A DNA stretch of 64,000 bases from Irpex lacteus (lineage: Eukaryota > Basidiomycota > Agaricomycetes > Polyporales > Irpicaceae): contig MQVO02000022.1 of the NCBI GenBank assembly GCA_001986395.2, positions 62,001 to 126,000 on the forward strand. The letters run 5' to 3'. Each line of letters starts with the position of its first letter. Within the stretch, counting starts at the first letter, position 1. The notes beneath the pieces are model-generated. The model saw only the letters and a list, made by a program, of their open reading frames with translations, ran no database searches and was not told the DNA's origin. Shown piece by piece: positions 37,658 through 50,199 of the stretch. Both the position numbers and the translations under genes were made by a program.

Positions 37658-39651
37658 GTAGTAATCGACTTGAAGCCAATAAGTAGTATAGCCTGGAGCT
37701 ATAACAACGCTGTATACTAGCTACTTCTGTTACTCTAGATGTTATGGTCTACTATCATGGGTTGCCAAACACATACTTATCTTGCTTGCACGGCGCAAAG
37801 CTGTACTACAACAGTTGCCTAACTCGTGTTCACTAATATCGGCTGATTGGAGCCACGTGGGACGGTAGAATTCGCTGCAGCCACCTCGGGCAAAAGCTGA
37901 TCAGCGCGCGTCCGAAATCCTCACAAAAGGGATTAATTTACACACCTAACGTGTTGCGGATAAAGGATCTTATAAGTGGATGTTTGTAAAGATCACAGGA
38001 CATTAATGTGCGAGCGAACATGTAGCCTTTGTTTCGCACGAAAAACGAACGAAAAACCATCGAAAAGTGATCCCTTTCATTGAGCATAAAGGAAACCTCC
38101 TTGCTACTTGCCAAAATCAGTCACGCCAGATCGCTCCCGATGGCTACTCAGCCGATTGTATACCTTTGTTCACAGCGAACATTATCACTTTTCGATGGTT
38201 TTTCGACGGTCTCATAGCCTTACCTTCGGCCCGGGGGATAATCGCGTGAAAGGCTAATGAAATTGACCTTTTACTCCAGAGATAAAACCACGTCAAATGG
38301 CTCGATTATATGTGTAAATCGATTGGTATTATGCGCCTTTCTGAAAGTCGCTGATCGGCGTTTGCCTGAGGTGAGCCCTCAGAAGCCTTGGCCTAAGCTT
38401 TTGACTCCAAGTTGAAGTCGCCATTGGACTCATCTGACTGTTATCCGTTCAAGTTAATGTAGCAGCACTGGCGACCTCTCCGCAGAACTGCGGTACTGTG
38501 TATATGGTGAGAATTGATGGATATCGATTTTTGGGTTGAATGTTCGCTGTTGACAATACTTTGTCGAGACGGATGCCACTAGCATCACTCCAAGTCATAC
38601 GTTCGTCACCTTGAGGCATGACAACGATATTCTTTCCCCACCTCGCTGTGTCGTCATTCCAGCTTGATGCTCACAGTGGGCCCAACGAGCCATCAGGTGT
38701 GAATCAAAATATCACGACTCAGAACTGGTATCTACACACACGAGGTGGCTGGAGTACGTTACAAGTCGAAACACAATGCTCTCGGGCCACGTTTTAGGCC
38801 ACGACACACACAACTCATTTCCGCTGAGAGATTTCCGGAATTCATCTGATAGACTCCCGTGGCCAGGAACTCAGCGCCCTGGGTATAGATACGCATCGAT
38901 GTTCAATCGTCTATTTCTGGACCTGAGCCTTCTGTGCAAGATTGCTCAGAATGCGCTCATTTGAAGCCAGTGCTAGTCAGTGGTAACGACGAGGTCTGCG
39001 ATCTTCAATGGCGTTCGCTTCTTGCATCCGTCGATAACCAGAATCCTTCCTTCCTCAATGCTAAACATACCATGTAAGCGGGGTCTTTTTGTGTATGTGC
39101 CTCCTATGGCTTAATGCATGTTGATTGTGTAGGGCTGACACATCTTTATAGATGATGGAGTATTTCCATGTCTTCAAGATCCGCTGAGACTCCGTTCTCG
39201 GAACTTAACTCTCTGCAGAAATGTACAGTCAATGCTGTCAAACACGTAGCCTCGTTGCACTACTACTACGCGCCCACGGATCACGCACAACACAGATTTG
39301 CATTGTAACGTCAGCGTTTGAACCGCGATGTGAACTTTTCTATGCTTTCATTCCCGTACATTGCGGCTGTGTACCCTTGTCGGACGCCTTACAAAGCGGA
39401 CACGACTGTTAGGTATGCGAGGCAGTCACAATGTGGATTCTTCGTACAGGGATGCAAGGTCGCAGTATAAATGTACCAACTACTGATAGCCATCTCTACA
39501 AGAGATCCTCTCAATCCCTCTACCGTGCTCTCAAGACTGATATCTCAGCGTACTATTTACGACAAGCATTATGGGTGGCGCATTGTGAGCACTACTCTAG
39601 ATAATCCCGATAGCAATTCATGTCTAACTTTAACGCAGTGAACATTTGATA
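37658..39651. other. Gene-poor stretch with a MITE
   Basis: It contains the 492-bp inverted-repeat element at 37882-38373, listed separately. The rest holds only short open frames without recognisable features. Confidence 0.45.
37882..38373. mobile_element. MITE-like element, 492 bp, imperfect long terminal inverted repeats
   Basis: The left end CACCTCGGGCAAAAGCTGAT and the inverted right end CACCTCAGGCAAACGCCGAT share about 60 bp of aligned but imperfect inverted repeat. It runs up to a matching ATTTACACA block at equal distance from both ends. AGC flanks both sides (37879-37881 and 38374-38376), a possible 3-bp target duplication. A perfect 22-bp inverted repeat inside (38050-38071 against 38184-38205) could form a second hairpin. 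No protein is encoded. A 3-bp duplication would suit CACTA or PIF/Harbinger-type elements; the class is uncertain. Confidence 0.7.
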
Positions 39652-40992
39652 ATGAACACCAACACTCTAGTGATAGGCTCAGTTGCTGAGCGGTCCCTCG
39701 TTCGTCTACAGCTTCGTGGTATGTTCGCCTCATCAAACGGATGACGCCGATCGTTCGCTGACCATAGTAAACCATTTCAGAGGTTTTTATTCGAGGTCTT
39801 CGCGAGCGTACCTTGCATAATAGCAGTGACGTTTTCGTCGAGATTTCGATCACTGGCATGAACTGGGTGATTAAGTCGCCTATCAGTTCTTCACCAACCT
39901 CTCCCAGCTGGCCGATGGGGAATCTAGCAGGGTGGTGAGGCACTTTTGAATCATGGCCCTAAACCTTCCCGCTGGCACGCTGACACTGCTCTTAGGTTCA
40001 TCCCTGCAACTTCTGTCCTCAAATTCAGCGTCTTCAGACATCATAGAGTGAGACCAGATGAACTCATCGCAGAGGTCGAAGGCAGTGCATGGACCTTTTT
40101 GCACAATCAGTGGGGTGAGCCAACTTCTTTGTATATGAATTATATCTCATCGGGGTGCCACACGACGCAGTGCCTCCAACAACGAAGTCAGAGGACTCGC
40201 CGAAGATGGTTCTGAAAGCAGTTATGCAGCTTGCCAATGCGGAGCCTGCTGAAGAACGACAGAGCGAGGCCGAGTGTCGCCTCGGCTGTGAAAGGGATCG
40301 ATTGGATGATTTTCATAAGCGATACGATGAGAAGGCAGGCCGATGGAAGACTACTCAAGACGTCTTGCTTGAAACCCTGAAATTTTCGGTCAACATATGC
40401 CAGACGTTGGATTCAATGGCTGAGGTGAGTGCTTTTTTATAGAGCTAGAGGTATCGTCAAACAATCTGAGACTATCATCTATAAGGGTATCCCTGTGTGT
40501 AAAGCCGCAAGCGTAGTCCTTCATACAGTCTTGAAAGGCTTGAAGAAGGTGTGACATTTTATTGGTGTAGCGACTTTCGACGGCTGAGCAATCCCTCTAT
40601 AGTTGATTGAAAAACGCAAGGACGTAGATTCGGAAATAGTGCAGTTGATCAAATCATTGCACGAAGCTGTCACTGAAGCATCGCATGGCGCGTCTACCAT
40701 CAAAGGCGAGGCTGCTAAAGTAGCTGGAGAGTGTGCACTACTCTTAGATAAGTGGATCTCCACTACTATCGGAGGTGAGTCCGTGTTCATGGATACGCGG
40801 TCGAATACGGGCCCTGACACCTATTCAGTGCAATTAATCAAAGCTGGCGCTGGGTCTATTCAGGATCAGCTAAGCCAGTGCCACGAACTCCTGTCAAGCT
40901 TCAAGGACAAGCTGAAGGGAACAATTCCGTGTGGGCAGAGTAACTCCGAACTCGCAAGCGGCGTGCATGATATCCACAACAACTCTAAGTGA
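39652..40992 (+). CDS. C2 plus helical-domain protein, family member B
   Basis: Start MNTNTLVIGSVAERSLVRLQ. The C2-like half has VFIRGLRERTLHNSSDVFVE, ISITGMNWVIKSP, SVLKFSVFRHHRVRPDELIA and EVEGSAWTFLHNQW. The helical half has KMVLKAVMQLANAEPAEERQ, RLDDFHKRYDEKAGRWKTTQ, GIPVCKAASVVLHTVLKGLK and LIEKRKDVDSEIVQLIKSLH, ending near ECALLLDKWISTTIG|VQLIK. The shared stretches GLRERxLH, RxxELI and (T/S)AWxF, and the VCK helix bounded by introns, show paralogy with A, C and D. It lacks the long Ser/Pro tail of A. There is no enzyme motif. Confidence 0.77.
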
Positions 40993-41454
40993 CTCTATCT
41001 TTAGTAACCAACTTCTTCCGCAAAAGATGTACTACTAGATGCAATAAGGGCTGGGCCCTCAGTTTCGACGATTTCACTATACAATCCTGCGTTGGCAGCC
41101 TCAGGCTACTAGTATTCTGTCTCCGAGTCCTTGCTACTCTGTACGCGAGCGTCATTATATTACAATTCTATGTACTTGCTAAAATCTGTGATTTAAACCC
41201 ATGGTAGATATCTTCATGCATAAGTGTAGATGGTTGGGCATCGATGGTACTCAGTATGAGAACGTGAACTTGCTGACTTACCAAAAACAGGTCAGATCAC
41301 ATTGTTGATCGTCGCCACGTGGGCTGGCGCGTCCCCTAAGCGTCTGTGTGGTCCACATAGACGTCGACCTCAGACGACCTTTACTCCTCGTCGACCCCGC
41401 CCTCATTGTTGTCCATCTACACCTTCCCTATACAGCAACAACTGCATCTACACC
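40993..41454. other. Intergenic, nothing recognised
   Basis: 3' region of C2 member B and promoter of the Erv14 gene; no other structure seen. Confidence 0.5.
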
Positions 41455-42168
41455 ATGGGTACGTTCTACTGTGATATATTGGTGATATATCAACTTACCG
41501 AGCTGTCTTTGCACGATGACTTGGCACACAGGCTGGTTAATCTTCCTGTTTTCCGTGCTCTGGGCAGCGGGTCTTATGTTCACAGCGGTGTTCTTTGTGC
41601 GTGTCTGGCTTCTAATAGTGTCTTAGAATAACTTATAGACATTTTCCAGGTGATCATGTTCTCAGATCTTGAGACCGACTACATAAACCCGATAGACTTC
41701 TGCAATAAGATGAATAAGGTGCGCGAATTATCTCTCCACATGCAAGACGTGGTAATAAACATCCCCGTTTCCCTCTGCGCATCAGTTCGTGCTCCCAGAA
41801 GCCTTTGCTCACGGATTCCTGGCGGTACTTTTCCTCTTGTCGGGTCAATGGACAGCTTTCCTCCTCAATGCTCCTTTGCTGGCATACAATGCGAACAAGT
41901 ACGAAAGAATTGCCTCATTGAGCTCTACGCGGAACTCACATCCCCATTAGAATCCTAAAACAGAATCACATGTACGACGCCACGGAGATATTTAGGACGA
42001 TGGGGCCCCAAAAGAACGAGATCTTCTTCAAGCTCGGGTTCTATCTCCTCAGTTTCTTCTACTACCTGTATCGGTATGTAATTCACGTTCACTTCTCACC
42101 TTACTCAATTTGCTTACGTGTCTATCTTCAGCATGATCCTCGCACTGATTGCAGAAGACTCGCAATGA
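41455..42168 (+). CDS. ERV14: Erv14/cornichon ER export cargo receptor, copy 1
   Basis: Erv14 loads membrane cargo into COPII vesicles at the ER. Six exons can be joined, beginning with a 4-nt first coding exon (ATG|G). They give GWLIFLFSVLWAAGLMFTAV, VIMFSDLETDYINPIDFCNK, FVLPEAFAHGFLAVLFLLSG, QWTAFLLNAPLLAYNANK, NHMYDATEIFRTM, KLGFYLLSFFYYLYR and MILALIAEDSQ. Length and all signature segments of the cornichon family are present. A second copy lies at 47.6 kb on the other strand. Both keep the same intron positions. Confidence 0.95.
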
Positions 42169-42496
42169 ACGCTCTCGAACACGCTTCTTACGACAGGCTA
42201 CGTTGCTTCAAATACCGCTTTCCCATCTACAAATAGTTTTAGCAGCAGTGTTCTTCGCTACAATTACGAAATGTTTGTTTTGGCTATATATAATTGAAAT
42301 AGACACAGATAGCACAGCCATAAGGGAGCCTCAGAGCCATTACGAATAACCTCAAGACCATAGGATACATATGTCTAAGTGCTGAAGGCAAGAAGATGAT
42401 TGAACTCGATGCCGGATCAAGAAGTGAAAGAGATTCAACGACGAACGGAAAGAAAAGCAATAGGAACGCATGCTGTTCTGTACCGCGGTCCTAGGT
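42169..42496. other. Intergenic between convergent genes
   Basis: 3' regions of Erv14 copy 1 and C2 member C; nothing else seen. Confidence 0.5.
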
Positions 42497-44338
42497 TCAG
42501 ACAGCTACGGGCTTTGCGACTGCAAAAGGATGAACCTCGGCACGTTGCTCGTAGTCACCGTCTTCTTCGCCCCCTTCGCCCCCTTCGCCCTCATCGTCCG
42601 AAGAATACCAAAACTCCTCGTCGTCTAGGCCTGCCTCTGACATCCGAGATTCTGGTGCATCGTTGGAAGACCTAATGACGATGTTCTCGGGATGAGGAGG
42701 TAAACCATCTGGGGCATTGAAGTCCTGTCGTTCACCGCTGTCTTCATCGCAGTGATCGGAGCCGTAATCCGTGTCCGGAGAGGAAGACCTTTCTCTGTGC
42801 AAGGTACGCCCACGCTCGGGTGAAGTAGGTGGAGAAGGATCGGAACACAAGGTAGTGCGACTGCTCAGTGCGGGAGAGACAGCCCGCAGGTGAGCAAATT
42901 GGGAGAACGAGCGTTTGGACTTTAAGAACGAAGAGGGACGTGTGGGAGAAACCAATGTAGTGGAGGAGCCACTAGGCCAGTCCTGTGTTTCGGAGGCACC
43001 CCGACGACTTCGGTGAGCACCGTACACACCCTCATAGGGTGGCGCAGATGGGATGCGGGTAGCCGTTGCGGTAGCTCGATATAGAGCAACCTCGACACTG
43101 AAATGCAGATTATCCTGTACCTCCTGGAGTTCGCATCGGCACTGGTGTATTTGCGCTTTGACTTGCTTCTTGATGAAGGGACGCAGTGTAGCTATTTCTC
43201 AGTTAGATGCTAGAACCAAGGGAGGTGAATGCGGCTGATACTTACTAGAGTCTACCCAGCGGTCTACGATTTCCGCACTCCTCGCTGCAAGATCAATGAC
43301 ACGCCGACAAGCCCCTTTGGTGCCAGGGATTGGGGTGTCACCAGAACAGGCCAGAGATTTGATAGCGACTTCACGGATAGACTTCCACATGCTGTCGATA
43401 CTGGCATCAATTTCTTTCATAGCCTGTACTGTCTGACAACACTGGCTTCAGTGGTATGCGTCGCTGGAATCACGGATGATACTCACCTGTTGTGCGACCT
43501 TGACAAGCGCAACTGCAATCTTGCACACTTGGAACATCTGAATACACGCTGAGAATGTACCTTCTTAGATAGCAAGGAATAGCGCCGCTTACGGGTGATA
43601 AATCTGTCAATAGATCGACGACCTTTTCAATGGTTTGGAGTGTCTGGTCTTGGATTGCGAAGGCTCCGTGTGCTGCATGCATAGACATCCGTTTCACGGA
43701 CTGAATAGAGCGTATGTCTAGGTCGTGCATCATGTCCTGTAGTTCGCGTTGTTCATCTTCATCATCAACATATTTTAAGGCGAGGTCGATCTGCATGGCT
43801 GGTAACAGGTTTGTTGAGTCGATACGGTGATACGCTATCAAAGTGGTATGAGCAACAGCGTTCTCGTGAACAAGGCGAGATTGTTTGCGTACCTTCGGTC
43901 TGGCTTGCGAATGTCCATGCCGTTCCAACAACGTCCCCAATATGCTCTTCGCGCCGAAATTTGTGGCAGACGAACAGGCTGAACTTGATTTCCGAAGACG
44001 GAAAGGCCTCGCTACCAACAGAATGAAAATCAACGATAGCTAAGCTGGCCCACACTTACTTACAGATCAACAGGACCTTTGAGCTCCCAAACGAATTCGG
44101 AAGTGTGGGACTTTCGTTCAGTCTCGTACGCTTTGTGACCGTCAACATAAACTTTCACATAAGACGTGAAGCTTGCGACTGGCCCGTCCTTGTGGAGGCT
44201 GATGACCTTGATACCTAAAAGAAGAGCTTATTTTAGAAACCCGATACAAGGTAAGACAGACAGCTCACCTCGCAAGAGAAGCTCCATGTGCATACGGCCG
44301 AGGATAGGAGCAACAGCGCATTGCGTTGCAGACTGCAT
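42497..44338 (-). CDS. C2 plus helical-domain protein, family member C
   Basis: Start MQSATQCAVAPILGRMHMEL. The C2-like half reads GIKVISLHKDGPVASFTSYV, KVYVDGHKAYETERKSHTSE, IKFSLFVCHKFRREEHIGDV and VGTAWTFASQTE. The helical half has MQIDLALKYVDDEDEQRELQ, MFQVCKIAVALVKVAQQ, TVQAMKEIDASIDSMWKSIR and VIDLAARSAEIVDRWVDS. The last exon adds about 175 low-complexity residues with a strongly acidic block (DDEEFWYSSDDEGEGGEGGE), absent from B. Its C2 half is closer to a canonical C2 sequence than those of A, B and D. It lies between Erv14 copy 1 and the unknown gene at 45.9 kb. Function unknown. Confidence 0.8.
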
Positions 44339-45863
44339 GGCTAGGCTACTGTGGCAGGATTTCAAGTTAGTTCTGGAGTGCAGAGTTAGCAGCATGGACT
44401 TCGGCGTACATGGTGGAATTGCGTCTAGTACGTGTCTTAGAGAAGGAGCACATTGGTACAGAGGCTAATGTAGTATAGGAAGTGGTTGGGGAAGTTGTAC
44501 TGAGGATGCTACCCGTCTCTGCGTCCTCTTATATATCAACAAAGAGCATGAACTTAAAAACATCCATTGATACATACTTCGTTTTCCAACACTGCCTGCG
44601 CGTGCTCTGCAATGACAACTGTACACCGTAGGCTCTCCGATAGAGATGCTTCATCGGAGGCGAAGGGTGGAGTATTGGCAGATGTGCATGTGTTCCCGAC
44701 TTCCCGACAAGGGCCCCTTCACGTTTTCTACTATGTCCATGCAGCCTTGTCGGCGATAAAGCACCCTAGTGGATCCACATAACCATGCAACGTCGCATGA
44801 GAAAGACATTTAACGCTTTCTTGTATGAAGCGATATGAAGAAGCCCTTGGTTGATCCTGGGATAGAGAGAGGGAGCGATTTGAACCTGATCCTATGGATG
44901 TCGGGCGAAGTCTTACAAAATGAAAGCTTGTTACCGTTTAGTGGGGGCTCAAGAGCTCATAATACAGGTGCCGAATCTGATGTCTTCGCGGCTGGGCTGA
45001 AGTTCCAAGAACGCCGTCAGTAGCACTTCCAGGGAAATAAAAGGATTGATGGAAATTGTACTTTACTGCGGGTTTTTATACTCGGTGCAATCCACCCATG
45101 ATCGGTAAAGCTTGTTGTCTCTGCATCGCTGCGATTTCCGTCCGAAATACCGACTATGGTTGGGGTACGTAGAACGTAGTCTTCGAGGATAGATGATACT
45201 GTGGGCGCGTAAAGGTGAACAGACTTTTTTCAATTAATGACAGATGGAAATAGGATGACTGTCGCGCCTGGTGGCGGGCACACGAGGTACGCATGCATCT
45301 CACGCGCCAAATCTCTGGGCATTCAATGGCGTAAATCGCCACGTTGACGTAGCGAAGCGTAACAGAGCGCACCTCCGTGACAAAATTGCACGTTCACAAC
45401 TCCAGGAAGACAAGATAAGTGATTAATATCGGACGTTCGGCTTTTCCCTAATTCCTTCCTTCAGTTGTTGGCAGTGACCTCTTGTTTACTCAGATTTTCT
45501 CCAACTCCATATATCATACCCACGAAACAGCTTTGCCACGTTTTTTCAATCGACCAGAGTACTAGATATCCTACCTGGAAACGTCGATCAGTCATGTGTC
45601 TCAATCGCTACGATAGTGTATTCACTGACCTCGTCAGACTTTGTTTGGATTGTCTCCACTCTGGCATCACCATAATCACCTTACGATCCTTATAACCATA
45701 TTTCATTCACACGTGAGTGGTGATACACGATGTATTGCCTTTCTCTTTTATATTAACAAAGCTGTACGAAGTTTTTCAGCAGGATTGACAGCTAAAATAC
45801 CTGCATGGACTTACTACAATCTTTCTTTCGAAGGCTCGGATAACCGCCAGCAAATATCCGATC
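44339..45863. other. Intergenic, nothing recognised
   Basis: Promoter region of C2 member C, then AT-rich sequence with short open frames only. No repeat or RNA gene was noticed. Confidence 0.45.
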
Positions 45864-46989
45864 TCAGTAGGTCATACTTGTGAGAAGAGCGATGAGACGC
45901 TGCCCGGCCGGGCCCATAGGATCTTTCTCCGCCTCTGTCTTGAAGGGAAGAACATCGATGCCATATCTATACGACAAAATTTGTTCAACAGACATACTCC
46001 TACAAGATCAAGCACAGGATAAAAAGCTTACTCGTTTTTCAACTGCTTGGCGAGGGACCGCTCGCTCACACGGACCTGGCCCTTCTTTACGACAGCCAAC
46101 TCCTGAAGTGCAGACCATAGGCTTTTGTAGATGAGGTACACTCCGGCAGGATTGCCAAGGAGTGCTTCTGCCTTACCACGCTCTAGCATCACGGTTAGTA
46201 ACACTGATATTTCTTCGGACAATAGGATGCATATATGCTCACCCAGCATCACCACAGCCGCCTGCTTCGCCTCCTCAGTCACTTGCCCTCGTTCGTCTGT
46301 CACCGCCGCGGCTACGGTGTCAACCCAGACCACTCGTTCTTCGACATATTCCTCATCTCCATCCTGCAGGACCGCATAAATGCCTGCACCATGTGGCTTC
46401 CCCTTCTTCTGCGCTTCTACGTGTAGTCGGTTCTGCTCCTGGAACGCTTCTGGGGCTGCAGAAGCACGCGAGTCCAATTGACGTTTCACGTGACTAGAAG
46501 GTCCACTCGTCTTCGAGCCATGGCCGTCGACGACGCTTGCATCAATCTCATCGACTGCGTTCGCCCGCTCAAGGAGCTCTTGCGCACGCCTGAGCTGACT
46601 ATTGGATAGAGGCTGTCCAGAGGCGACTGAGCGGCGGAACGCGAGAAGGTCTGTTAGCAGGGTATCCTGAACGGTTTCGTATTCATACGTGGGAGGCGCA
46701 ACATATGTAGAAGAGCCTGGTGCGCCGGGCGCGGTGCAGATGAGGCCGTTGTCGCTGCGTATTTGCTTGACTCGCTAAGAATGCATGGGTGGTGTAAGCG
46801 TGTATAAAACGTGTAATACCGCCAAGAACGCACCTTCAGTCCTACTTTGCCGACCCACTGTGGGTTTTCCGCCAGGATTTGTTTGAGAACCTTTTCCGCC
46901 CCGAGAGAAGAATCTTTTTCGTAGGCCGATTTTAGGTGGACCAAAAGCTCTGCGTCCGTCGGTGCGGGAACGTTGCTCGTGCTCGACAT
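45864..46989 (-). CDS. Conserved protein of unknown function, copy 1
   Basis: Start MSSTSNVPAPTDAELLVHLK. The N-terminal domain holds SSLGAEKVLKQILAENPQWV, then GKVGLK|RVKQIRSDNGL across an intron, a small helical domain repeated in the copy at 55.5 kb. The middle is Ala/Glu-rich and helical (AFQEQNRLHVEAQKKGKPHG). It is followed by GAGIYAVLQDGDEEYVEERV and LLGNPAGVYLIYKSLWSAL. A last intron inside NE|YGIDVLPF leads to EKDPMGPAGQRLIALLTSMT and a stop at 45864. There is no signal peptide or TM segment, so it is probably cytosolic or nuclear. I do not recognise the family. Confidence 0.82.
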
Positions 46990-47600
46990 GACACGACTTG
47001 AAGCTTGAGAGCTGGGCGTGAAAGTGACTTCAAGAGGGGTAATTTGGCTGGCTAGGTCAAGAGGTATGCGAAGTGAAGGTGATGGAAGAGCGCAACAAAG
47101 GTGTTGCTCTTCGACAACCTCAACACGCCTGCCTTTTGAACTGAACGCAAATCACCGCCTTTAGCTTTTACCTTTTATTTGAATCAGGTTGCCGTAAATA
47201 ACGCGTCTTTGAGAAATGAGGTGGGAGGGTGAATGTGGCACGCCTCAGCCAGGACGCCGAAGTTGCGCACGGCAAAATCCGAGTTTCGGTCAAAGGGCCT
47301 CAAACACTCACTGGCAGAGCGGGCGAATGGTGGGCGGGTTGACAGCATCACCTGCGTACGAGTGTTTGTTGAAGCACACCATAGTCCTGATCACAAACGA
47401 CTCTCCGCATAACACAGAAAACAAGCAATGTGTGGAATATTACAAATGACCAAAGAAACGTCATGTCTGAACCATCATTAGATCGTAATAAGTTCGTTGC
47501 AGACCGTCCAACATCGGATCCTACATATCGGAACAGGAGAGCTGAGGTGTGCAATACTGTACCCGACACGAGTTCCTTCCAGTACAAAGATATGAGGCGA
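46990..47600. other. Intergenic, nothing recognised
   Basis: Promoter region of the gene ending at 45864 and 3' region of Erv14 copy 2; no other features. Confidence 0.5.
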
Positions 47601-48396
47601 TTATGCCTCGCCTTCTGCGATGAGCGCGACAATCATTCTAACAACGTACGTATTGTCAGCCTCGTGACGTGAATAGCGGAGAGAAGGAGACACGCACCGA
47701 TAGAGATAGTAGAAGAAGGTAATGAGATAAAACCCAAGCTTGATGAACGCTTCTTTCTTATGTGCGGGCAACGTCCTGAAGATCTCAGTCGCGTCGTACA
47801 TATGGTTGCTTAGCCGTATCCTAGAAAAGGAATCAGCGTGGGTGATTATACATAGTCAGGAAACAAATAAGAATACGCACTTGTTAACATTGTGGGCAAG
47901 TAACGGTGCGTTTATTAGGAATGCTACCCATTGTCCCGATATGAGGAAGAGTACTGTAAGGAAGGTGTGGGCGCCAGCCTCGGGTAGCACAAACTGCGAA
48001 CACGTATGTCTGTATTAGCATAGCGTATTGACACAGAGCACCCTGCTTGCAGACACACCTGGTTGAGCTTGTTACACAAGTCTATGGGATTTATGTAGTC
48101 ACATTCGAGGTCAGAGAACATGATGATCTGGTGATACGAGCATGGGGGTTGTACAAAGTTGTGTCAGTTCAATGCTACGCGATGTACAGGGATGAGAACG
48201 TACGAAGAAGACCATGGTAAACAAGAGCACCGCCGCCCACAGCACTGCGAAGAGAAATAGCCATCCTACGAATTGCAGCAAGGTCAGCAAAGTTATACAA
48301 TCCACGTGTTAACACCCTCTACGTAGAGTAGCTCGAGAAAACGTGGAGTGTGTGCGAGATTGGGTGGTTTGTCCTGCACGTACCTGCGCCTGTCAT
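47601..48396 (-). CDS. ERV14: Erv14/cornichon ER export cargo receptor, copy 2
   Basis: Exon 1 is 13 nt (MTGA|G). The following exons read GWLFLFAVLWAAVLLFTMVF, IIMFSDLECDYINPIDLCNK, FVLPEAGAHTFLTVLFLISG, QWVAFLINAPLLAHNVNK, NHMYDATEIFRTLPAHKKEA, KLGFYLITFFYYLYR and MIVALIAEGEA. It is intact and similar to the copy at 41.5 kb but in opposite orientation, with the same exon layout. Both copies keep the family signature, so specialisation for different cargo is possible. The sequence itself does not show which one is ancestral. Confidence 0.95.
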
Positions 48397-48939
48397 CTTG
48401 TGCTATGTGTGTATTCGGTTGAGTCCTGTAATACTCGACGCCGCTGCTCGGCTGATGTGTTGTTGTGTAGAATTCGGGTAACCTTGACCACCGACTGCTC
48501 CTATACGATTTTGAGGAGTTTGTGGCCGAAAGGGGGAGGTATAGCGGGGAGTGTAGAGGGAGGAAGGAAGATTACACGCGGCTGGAAATGAGCACGACAG
48601 CCACCTCGACTCAAACTGACATACGCGTGACGTCAGCAAGTCAGTGACCGCGTGACACTTGTATCGTCACGTCTATGCAATCCCAAGAACTGCGAACGGC
48701 CATGAATTTGATGAGAGGTGGTCAAGTATTACATCTTTGACAGAGACAAATGAGCGGGGAAGCAGGTCGGACGCAAACCGGGTGAGCACTTGAAACGTTG
48801 GCAAACATACTTGGAAAGAATAATACAGCGGCTAATAGACTACGGGATGATAACAACAGACGACGACAAAGGGAGAGAATGTCCATATAACGGGGCGTGA
48901 ATGGCGGGTAAAAGGGTAAAAAATCGACAAAGCTTGAGC
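48397..48939. other. Intergenic, nothing recognised
   Basis: Promoter of Erv14 copy 2 and 3' region of the RNA-binding protein gene. Confidence 0.5.
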
Positions 48940-50005
48940 CTAGTCGATATCCATACGAGCACCACCTCTCTTTCCTCCTCGACCACGGCCCCGACCGCGA
49001 CCCCTGCCTCTGCCGCGTGAGGGGTTCTGTACGTAATCTCGTGGGTTGGTACCCGGTGGCGCGACCAAAACTGTTGCGCGCGAGTCTTGTGCGAGGATAT
49101 CGTCTGAACGCAGTTTTCTAATGAATGGAGCAATCCGATCAGCACCTCAATTTACATGGCGAGAGAAGAGAAAGAGAGAGGTACTCACGATCCACTCGAA
49201 CTATCATCCATCAATACATCGACACTGTCTCCCACAGCAGCCCCCAAACGACCGGCAAGGGTTGCATTGATATTGCCAACGACTTTCACCACCAGCGTCC
49301 GACCGTCAGCAGGTTGGTTGTTGAACGTGGAAACAGCCGCCTGCGCATCCTTTTCGTTTTTGTACGTCAAGCGCACAAGTACCGGTTTCTTGTTCCTGAG
49401 TTCGTGCTTGGTGATGGGTCCACATCGTTTGAAGATGGCCTAGAGGTTATACGATAGTCATTAACATCGTCGCCAATCTCGCAGTGAGTGAGTCAAACAC
49501 ACCTCGACGTCCTCCGAAGTAGTCCCATCCGCCAGACCGGACACATCAACCACATTCCCCCTCGCACTCGCACCCTTAATTGCCAACCCCTTCTCTCCCG
49601 CCGCCTCCCTCAACGCCTTCTCCGCCAGCGACAGCGACACCTTGGGAGGTGCACCAGCCGTTCCACCAATTCTATCTCCTAACGACGACTTCGCCTTGTT
49701 CTTGTTGCTATCGAAAAGGTCGTGCTGCCAGGCGCCGTTGACATCGCCTTTGGGGATACGTGGACTGCGGTTCTGTATATGATACGTACGTGTAGACGCG
49801 TTTTGCGAGTTTGCGTTGATTCACGGAGAGATTATATGATGGAACAGAAGGAAACTCGGCAATGAGGAACGCTGCATGGGTCGGACAGAGGGCAAAGAGG
49901 AGCTGGGCGCACATATGGGGACGATGTTCCTGACCGTTGGCTTTTGCTGCGTACTGGGCCAACGGAAGTGTTCGTGATGTTCATGCGTTCCAAAAGCGAA
50001 GCCAT
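48940..50005 (-). CDS. YRA1: Yra1/ALYREF-type mRNA export adaptor (RRM protein)
   Basis: REF/ALY proteins bridge spliced mRNA and the Mex67 export receptor in the nucleus. The start MASLLERMNITNTSVG is followed, after a roughly 145-nt intron, by NRSPRIPKGDVNGAWQHDLF and VSLSLAEKALREAAGEKGLA. The RRM then reads NVVDVSGLADGTTSEDVEAI, FKRCGPITKHEL and VRLTYKNEKDAQAAVSTFNN, ending GRTLVVKVV. The C-terminus is an RGRGRGRGRGG block closing in KRGGARMDID. The order N-box, RRM, RGG, C-box fits the family. Four exons are supported. The call as THO4/Yra1 is good, though other REF-like paralogues could exist elsewhere. Confidence 0.88.
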
Positions 50006-50164
50006 GATGAAGGATACTTGGAAACTGTCAAGCGAAGGAGATAGAGGAGAAGGACGTGAACAACGGTGGTGGCAAAGAGCTGCAAACAGATTGGGCAGAA
50101 GTGGGCGGCTTTGCGCCTCGTGGCGGTGTTTCGGCTTTTGCCGCAATTCTCCAGCCCTTTGAAG

Positions 50165-50199
50165 TTAGGCTCGTGAGCCAGCCTCTATACTCGCACCTC
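50165..50199 (+). repeat. Dispersed repeat, copy 1
   Basis: TTAGGCTCGTGAGCCAGCCT and the following bases through ACCTC match 62202-62237 with a few changes and one small gap. Possibly the end of a decayed mobile element. Confidence 0.45.

Noticed and set aside
46131..46497. Plus-strand frames of 82-111 codons
   Set aside because: Shadows of the minus-strand gene at 45864-46989, which has a paralogue and conserved splicing.
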